Positions 57,524 to 64,000 of a stretch of DNA of 64,000 bases are shown here, one piece after another (the stretch's first letter is position 1; every line of letters begins with the position of its first letter). The DNA comes from Phoronis australis (taxonomy: Eukaryota; Phoronida; Phoronidae). The notes below the pieces were generated by a model. It was not told where the DNA came from, did no database searches, and saw nothing but the letters and a program-made list of their open reading frames with translations. The translations under genes were made by a program, and so were the position numbers. The stretch covers positions 636,631 through 700,630 of the forward strand of contig NMRA01000075.1 in assembly GCA_002633005.1 (NCBI GenBank), read 5' to 3'.

Positions 57524-59300
57524 CCAACCGAGTGGGAGAGATTCAAACCTCCAGTCAGCCAAACCAGTGGCGTCATGTACCCACTTCGATGAACCCAGCA
57601 GATCTACCAACAAGAGGAATGTCCGTTGAAGCTCTCAGGGAAAGTACGCTGTGGTGGAACGGTCCTGATTTCTTGGAGCTGCGAGAGTCAGAGTGGCCTG
57701 AGACAAAGATTTCACCAAGCCCTGAGGCAGTCATAGAAACTATAAAGAGAGCTATGTCGAGTGTCCTTGCAGCTAATGACTCGAAGGGCGACCAAGTCGT
57801 GGTATCGGTCGTCGAAGACAGACTTTGGAGACTCCAGCCTGAGAGGTTTTCTAGTTGGCAAAGACTAGTGCGAGTTCGGGCATGGGTTCGTCTTTTTCGG
57901 AACAACTGTTAGGTGCCAGCACAACTGAGATGTCACGGAGAGTTGAAGACTCAAGAAATTTTAGAAGCAGAACTTTGAATCATAGCTTAAGCGCAACAAC
58001 TGTCATTCCCTGACGAGTATAGAGCTTTGACTATTAAGAAGCCCATTTCGTCGAATAGCAAACTCCTAAGCCTGAAGCCGATGTTGGATGATGGTGGTGT
58101 ACTGCGATCGGACGGTCCATTGGTGCATGCTGATTACTTACCCTATGACGCGAGATTCCCAATCATACTGCCCAGGAAGAACTGGGCGACTAAGCTTATT
58201 GTCAAGACTCATCACGAGAAGGGGAATCAGCAGGCAGGAGCTAATCAGACTTTGGCATCATTGTCGCATCCCTTCTGGATATTGCAAGCCAGAGAAAAGA
58301 TTCGTGAATGGGAAAGAGAGTGCTATGGATGTCGAAGACACAAGGCTGGGCGTGCCTCTCAGGTCATGGCACCACTTCCGAAGATTCGACTAAAGCTGCC
58401 TCTGCGAGCCTTCGCGAGAGTCGCAGTTGAAAACGCAGGACCCTTCGTTACCAAGCAAGGAAGAAGCATGCGAAGAACCAAACGTTATCTTTGCTTATTC
58501 ACATGTTTGCTGTCTAGAGCCATCCATTTGGAGATGTCCTACAGTTTGGACACTGACTCGTTCTTGAACGCGTTCTTTCGTATGGTGAATAGAAGAGGTC
58601 GACCGCTAGAAGTCTTGTCAGACAACTGAAGTAACTTCATTGGAGCCGAGCGAGAACTGAGAGAGCTTGTGAATAAGCTAGACAAAGACGCCATCGATCA
58701 GCATTCAACAACGGGATACAATGGCACTTCAACCCGCCCTTGGCGCCACACTTTGGAGGAGTGCATGAAACCATGATCAAGGCAGCGAAACGAGCTACCT
58801 ACGCTACACTTTCACAAGCAGATATTACAGATGAAGAGTTAGTAACGGCGTTCACTGGAACTGAGGCATTAATCCATTCACGTCCGTTGACTTACCAATC
58901 GTGTCACTCATCAGATGATGTCTCTTTGACACCAAATCACTTCTTGTTCGGCCAAGTTGTTGGAGAGTTCGCGCCAGAGTCAGTGGATGCCACAGGCTTC
59001 AACCTGAAAATCATGTGCAGGCGTGTCCACTTTTGGAGTAGCAGGCTTCGAGAGTGGTTGCCAACGTTAAATCGAAGAGCCAAGTGGTGGCATTCCAAAG
59101 AAGAGGTCAAGATCGATGACGTTGTTCTAGTTCTCCTTCCGGATTCGCCGAGAGCACATTGGCCTCTGGGAAGAATCATAGACGTTTACCCTGGAACGGA
59201 TGGACATGTTCGGTCGGTCAAGGTCAGAGTTGGGAAGAAGGTGCCAGTGAGACCGCTTACGAAGATCTGCCTATTGGCGTTGGACTGTGAGCCGCGTTGA
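57495..59300 (+). pseudogene. BEL/Pao RNase H end and integrase
   Basis: The first frame (to 58629) gives the RNase H tail, N-P-A-D-L-P-T-R-G linker, and then the integrase zinc domain (H-x4-G-N-Q-Q...C-x2-C, about 58200-58340) after three stops (57910, 57976, 57988). The catalytic core starts V-A-V-E-N-A-G-P-F at 58420: the residue at 58429-58431 is Glu where the family has the first catalytic Asp. S-D-N then a stop at 58627 follows the second Asp. After a frame change near 58715, H-F-G-G-V-H-E brings the catalytic Glu. The C terminus ends with W-P-L-G-R-I and V-R-P-L-T-K, stop at 59300. Integrase is inactive by several lesions. Confidence 0.75.
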
Positions 59301-59333
59301 ACTTGCATAGACTTTGTGTCGATGGTTCCCATC

Positions 59334-59346
59334 GAGAGGGGGAGGA
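59334..59346 (+). other. polypurine tract of the BEL/Pao element
   Basis: GAGAGGGGGAGGA directly precedes the LTR start TGTTATAG. It is the expected primer site for plus-strand DNA synthesis. Confidence 0.75.
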
Positions 59347-59738
59347 TGTTATAGAGACTTTAGTTTAATTAGTACAAGTATTACTTCATTATATCTTTAT
59401 TAATTTTATTTACCTCATTTTAGTTCGCTTATTCAACTTTATTAAGTCTAGTCACGCTATCGCCGTTATTCCGAGTGTTCTTTGTTGTATAGAAGTATTT
59501 TAGTGCTGCCTCTAGCGGCTGGGGGCGTAGTTGTGCTCGCCATATTGTCATAGTTTGATCGAACTGTTGTCGAAAAATATATCGTTGAAATAGATTATTA
59601 TTGTTTTCTTTGGTCATCGTGAGTCCAATGACATCACATGAGCAGTTGCTAGCGGACATTGGGTAGTATGACAATCAGCTGCTTTGTATGCTTATATTCA
59701 CAACTTCAGGTCACCGGAGTCTATTTGGTATATCAACA
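59347..59738 (+). repeat. 3' LTR of the BEL/Pao element
   Basis: Begins TGTTATAGAGACTTTAG straight after the polypurine tract. Best end is ATATCAACA at 59738, giving TGTT...AACA inverted termini and 392 bp. The end is inferred because there is no second LTR to align. Confidence 0.55.
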
Positions 59739-60536
59739 AAACTCTGTCATAAATTACGGATAGGGTTGCAATGGACTTACATATGCCTAAATATTCCCTT
59801 TTTTCTAATTTAACCAAACGCGGGTTACGTAACTTAGGTAATGGCTGTTGGAAATTGGAATTACCAGTACGTTAAAAAAAATTCTTTTTACCGTGTTAAA
59901 TTCAATAACTTGGGAAATGTTTAGCTCAAAGCACAACTTTGTCGATAGGGCTTCAACTCTTAACCTTGCTAACCTTTTCTCAATGCACCATGTTATAGTG
60001 GCAGATGATTTTTATCGAATTTGACGCCAAGAATCTACTCGAGTAGAAAATGATACGGGAACTGTAGAGCATAAACTTTATCAACACAGTGTGGCAAAGG
60101 GTACTCAAAATATCGGCGTTATTTCGAAAGGCTTGTTTAAATATATCTAAAAACCTTATTTACAAGAATGGGTCAATTTTACAATATTTTACACGTGTAT
60201 CAAAATGCCTCATCTTCAATCTCGGAGAACTTCAAAATTAATGTGAACTATATACCGTTTAATGAGAAAGAAGAACTAGAAAGATTATTGTCACGGCGTA
60301 ACAATGTTAGAATATGCGTGTGCGCATTACTGGCATTGTTCTGGGAAGTTACTGACAGCAACCCGTTTACCAATATGAAAAGGAATTCTTTAAAATTGCA
60401 GAAGAAATTACATGTTAATATTTTGATGACCTTTTAACCAATTGGCCTCTTCCGGTGCATTATGAACCCCGATCAGGGAATAATTGTAAACTCGATTTAA
60501 AGTGTGGTTAATGCTTAGAATCACAGATGTTTTACT
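59739..60536. other. no gene recognised
   Basis: An 89-codon frame at 60168-60437 starts with a real ATG and has protein-like composition, but no motif or splice context supports it. Nothing else seen. Confidence 0.4.
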
Positions 60537-61771
60537 TTAAAGGAGAATGCCACACGATTTAATTAGTCTTTTTTGCCGTCTTAATCGGTCTATATCCACA
60601 TGGCCTCGCATACAGTGGACCTTACCTTGCCAAGAGGTGTCGCGTTAACCTGTGAGGAAGGTGAGAAACCTGAGAGGAAGGTGAGAAACGACGATAGCGA
60701 CGTCAGTGGTTCATATGCAGAGTGAATGCCGCTATGTTGCGGTGCATCGTTCCCGCTTGTCCGAACTAAGCAGCTGCGAGGAAAGCGGGTATAACGTTTT
60801 TTTTTACTTCCTCGAGAGTCCAAAATGCTTAGGAAGTGGCTCAAAAATTGGTAGTGAAGAATGAAATGTACGCTGTAAATAGCAAGTATGAGGCCGTGAA
60901 ACATCTACGTGTCTGTGGCTTGCAGACGTCGACCGTGCCTGACGAATGCCGGCTTACCAAATAAATCCATATGTTCCGTTGTCTGAGCTTTTTCACGGCG
61001 CCTCTCTATTATTTCTTCATAACTGTTTTCCTGTTCGAATTGATAGCCTGTAAAACTTAACGATCCACGTGCGAAGTCGGGACTGATGAGCTCTAGCTCG
61101 TCCTAAGTCGGATTGCGAGTTGCCATGTTGGCGTTTATTACTGAGCGTTCTGTTTCAAAATGAATTATTCTCACCCTAACCAATATTTATATAAAACTGA
61201 AACAAAGTCTGTCTCATTAGATGCAATTTGTAATGCCTTTGGAGTGTTCGTGAGTGCAAACGATTTGAGAAGCCAGCAAAGAATCAATCACTGCGTTACC
61301 GGCTTTAGGTGCAATAAAACTAATTGACGGGACACCTAGGCCGTATGAGCTCATGCTAATTTAGTGTTTGCTGGCAGAAACTGTTGTGGAACAACTCAAT
61401 TTCCATCCCACGGCCAGGTGTTAGGGGAATCTTTATTTACATTTACATTACTCAAATAATGATTGTCAATGTACAACTTCTGCCCTGACGGTGCTGTGGC
61501 CAAAGCGGAACCTGAATTCGCGGCCCCCGACGAGTAAGTAGATTTGCAGTTTCGTGGCTAATTCACCAACCAGGTTCACATTACTTTGGCTCACTAGTAT
61601 AGTATTATCTTGACAGGAAGTTTAGTTTCCACTGATCTTTTGCTGGTTTATGTTCGTGATGTCTGATCAGTTTCCGAGCCACTGGCTGGGATAACGAGTC
61701 AATCCGACCGGCCGCGACGGGCCTGATCGTGGTCCGAGCCACTGGCCAGGCTAACAAGCGTTTTGTGTTTT
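60537..61771 (+). repeat. dispersed repeat R, copy 2 (about 1.23 kb)
   Basis: Collinear with 36333-37490 from TTAAAGGAGAATGCCAC to CTAACAAGCGTTTTGTG. It has an internal short tandem duplication (GAGAGGAAGGTGAGAAAC near 60655-60690). The duplicated GGCCGCGACGGGCCTGATCG region lies near its right end. Confidence 0.85.
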
Positions 61772-61830
61772 TCACCATCGTCGTCATATTCGTCATCTTT
61801 GTCATCATCTTTATCGTCATCTTTTTGGTT
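61772..61830. repeat. (CAT/CTT)n trinucleotide microsatellite
   Basis: CATC, GTC and CATCTTT units separate repeat R from the right-end tandem repeat. Confidence 0.8.
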
Positions 61831-64000
61831 AATTTCGCCAAGGTTCGCTCCTCGGAGCGCTTTCATTTTTACTTGGCGAAATAAATTTCGCCAAGTATAT
61901 TGCTGTGACATTAAGTTTGTTACTTGGCGAAATAAATTTCGCCAAGTATATTGCTCTGACACTAAGTTTGTTTTTTTTTTTTGTTTGTTCGCACGATACA
62001 GGTCGCAATTTTCGTCCGATCATCACGAAATTTACACACAACACGTACTTTCGGAAGAACTAGAAGCCTATTGTTTTTCGTCGAAATCGGATCCAAGATG
62101 GCGGCTGTGGCGGCCATTTTGTTTTCATTTNTCCTGTAGAGGGCGCAATTGCAAACCAATCACTTTCAAACTGGTCACGTGTTCGTTGAGTTTAATAAGC
62201 TTTTATAAAAAATTATTGAACCGGAAGTCACCTTCAAGATGGCGGCTGTGGGGCATGTTCACACGGTTTCAATCGCTCTGCTGTCGCATTTTTTATGGGA
62301 AGAGCAAATGACGTGAATTTTTGCATGTGGATTCCTTGAAGTATGGCCTTTCAAAAAGTCTGCGAGAGCGTATTTCTCAGACTTACCGTTTTCGAGTTAT
62401 TTGACTTTGAATTTCAAAAAAAACGGCAAATTTTCAATTTTCTCGAAAAATTTTTGGATTTTTGCCAAACTATCCCATTAGATAGAGACTTGAACGGGCT
62501 TTCAGAGGATACTTTCCATTTTGCGCTACGACGTCTACTTTTTTGAATTATTCGAGATTTTCGGATACCGTTGTCCCTATGCATGCGCGCAAGTGGCTGG
62601 CTTTCAGTTCACTTTGTTTTGGTTATGCCTAGTTGACCCAGACTGACCCAGCCAGCACTGTCCTACTTTAAAGCATGGCTCGTCCGTCACGTTGCGCCAT
62701 CTATTGTTCTTTATTGTAGTTGATTGTGTGCTCTCTATTTGATTTTTTGCTAGTCACATGAACGTTATCGTGTTTGCCAAACTACCATTTTAGATAGAGT
62801 TTTGAACGGGCCTTCAGATGATAATTTCCATTTTGCGCTACGACGTCTATTTTTTGAATTATTCGAGATTTTCGGATACCCTTGGTCCTTCGGTCACGTA
62901 TGCACTCATTCATTATTGTCGCCTTGATTGTCATGATGGTCGTCGTCCTCCCCATTGTCGTCTTTTGATTAATTCCGCCAAGTGTCGCTCCTCCGAGCGC
63001 TCTCGTTTTTTATTTTTTGTTTGTTCGCTTTCTACAGGTCGCAATTCTGGTCCGATTTTCACGAAATTTGCACACAACATGTAGATCGTAAATCACTGGA
63101 AATCTTTTGTTTTTGGTCATGATCAGATACAAAATGGCGGACGTGGCGGCCATTTTGTATCCGATTTCACAGTCAAATACTCGTAGAGGCCGCATTTTTC
63201 GACCTACATGACTGAAAATCAGTACGATTATACTACAACGCATGTGCTACAATTGTGCAGAAAATCGTTGACTTCCGGTTAAAGATGGCGGAAATATTGG
63301 ACGTTAATTTCAAAAAAAAAACGGCAAATTTTCAATTTTCTCGAAAAATTTTTGGATTTTTGCCAAACTATCACATTAGATAGAGATTTGAACGGGCTTT
63401 CAGAGGATACTTTCCATTTTGCGCTACGACGTCTACTTTTTGAATTATTCGAGATTTTCGTATACCGTTGTCCCTATGCAAGCGCGCAAGTGGCTGGCTT
63501 TCAGTTCACTTTGTTTTGGTTATGCCTAGTTGACCCAGACTGACCCAGCCAGCATTGTCCTACTTTAAAGCATGGCGCGTCCGTTACGTTGCGCCATCTA
63601 TTGTTCTTTATTGTAGTTGATTGTGTGCTGTCTATTTGATTTTTTGCTAGTCACATGAATGTTATCGTGTTTGACAAACTACCACTTTAGATAGAGTTTT
63701 GAACGGGCTTTCAGATGATAATTTTCATTTTGCGCTACGACGTCTACTTTTTGAATTATTCGAATTTTCGGATACCGTTGTTCCTTCGGTCACGTATGCA
63801 CGCAGGTGGCTGGCTTTCAGTTCACTTTGTTTTGGTTATGCCTAGTTGACCCAGACTGACCCAGCCAGCACTGTCCTACTTTAAAGCATGGCTCGTCCGT
63901 CATGTTGCGCCATCTATTGTTCGTTATTGTAGTTGATTGTATGCTCTCTATTTGATTTTTTGCTAGTCACATGAATGTTATCGTGTTTGACAAACTACCA
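61831..64000 (+). repeat. higher-order tandem repeat reaching the window end
   Basis: A complex unit of about 0.9-1.1 kb occurs at least twice. The modules in order are: CGCCAAG-CTCGCTCC start (61831, 62971); a block with GGTCGCAATT and CACGAAATTT (62001, 63037); AAGATGGCGG modules; and a 311-316-bp subunit starting TTGCCAAACTA or TTGACAAACTA (62462, 62774, 63360, 63671, 63987). Some modules are shortened. Apparent ORFs are repeat artefacts. An ambiguous base is at about 62131. The array continues beyond the window. Confidence 0.85.
61871..61972. repeat. 51-bp tandem duplication of a 26-bp near-palindrome
   Basis: ACTTGGCGAAA and TTTCGCCAAGT (11-bp perfect arms around TAAA) occur at 61871-61896 and again at 61922-61947. 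The spacers are nearly identical and contain TTGCTGTGACATTAAG or TTGCTCTGACACTAAG. Confidence 0.9.

Larger units (their letters stand above)
53920..59738 (+). mobile_element. BEL/Pao LTR retrotransposon, long but inactive
   Basis: A nearly full internal region in the standard order Gag, zinc knuckles, aspartic protease, RT, RNase H, integrase, polypurine tract, 3' LTR. At least four frameshifts (near 55437, 56222, 57495 and 58715) and eight in-frame stops interrupt it. No 5' LTR was found in the 1.5 kb upstream, so it is 5' truncated or its left end has been replaced. Host-side cDNA integration activity is lost. The left boundary is approximate: Gag-like coding character starts between 53920 and 53983. 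Confidence 0.8.

Noticed and set aside
60168-60437. 89-codon ORF with an ATG
   Set aside because: Protein-like composition only. No motif, promoter or splice evidence, in a repeat-dense interval.
61081-61105. CTGATGA followed by a palindromic stem, hammerhead-like
   Set aside because: No GAAA follows the stem.

Overview
This window looks like draft-assembly nuclear DNA from a marine invertebrate animal, most likely a deuterostome such as an echinoderm, hemichordate or amphioxus-like chordate. There are no operons or ribosome binding sites. Candidate genes have introns with GT/AG sites, TATA and CCAAT boxes occur, and the words TACATGTA and TAGGCCTA recur. Retroelement classes include BEL/Pao, a Gmr1-like Ty3 element, several LINEs, and a hammerhead ribozyme of the kind carried by Penelope-like elements. 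The species cannot be fixed from sequence alone. Two runs of N (39621-40273 and 51476-51921) and several single Ns mark assembly gaps or ambiguities.

The one gene recognised with confidence is an intronless IER2/IER5-family immediate-early response gene on the minus strand (10233-11033). Just upstream it has a compact promoter with a TATA box, CRE-type sites and CCAAT boxes. Other possible host coding sequence is weaker: an unrecognised exon at 2320-2602, a two-exon 5' gene start with a mitochondrial-presequence-like N terminus (46588-46650 and 49262-49366), a coding-like minus-strand ORF (32178-32416), and a TATA/CCAAT promoter with a first exon and splice donor near 32458-32584.

Most of the rest is repeat-derived. 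From left to right: GC-rich palindromic short repeats (410, 2860, 7710, 7821, 30284); a CR1/L2-like LINE 3' end (4849-5275); hAT-like MITEs; a hammerhead ribozyme (12476-12523); two copies of a repeat with tRNA-like boxes, a CRE and a hairpin (15330, 19177); LINE ORF1 debris (22139-22766); two convergent decayed THAP domains (23115-24060 and 24923-25197); a Tx1/L1-like LINE (25770-27120); a 33-bp minisatellite (31378-31542); a CR1/L2-like LINE (35700-36285); a BEL/Pao remnant (40540-42055, minus); a Gmr1-like Ty3 remnant with LTR (43186-45596, minus); paired inverted arrays of ACTTAAGT palindromes (45597-46090 and 51922-52198); a long decayed BEL/Pao element with 3' LTR (53920-59738, plus); a 1.2-kb repeat present in three copies (36333, 52199, 60537); and a higher-order tandem repeat filling the right end (61831-64000).

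No cooperating gene cluster is visible. The most interesting signals are the hammerhead ribozyme, the Gmr1-type domain order with a SCAN-like Gag, the inverted ACTTAAGT arrays with near-perfect terminal inverted repeats 6.6 kb apart, and the conserved immediate-early gene with its promoter.
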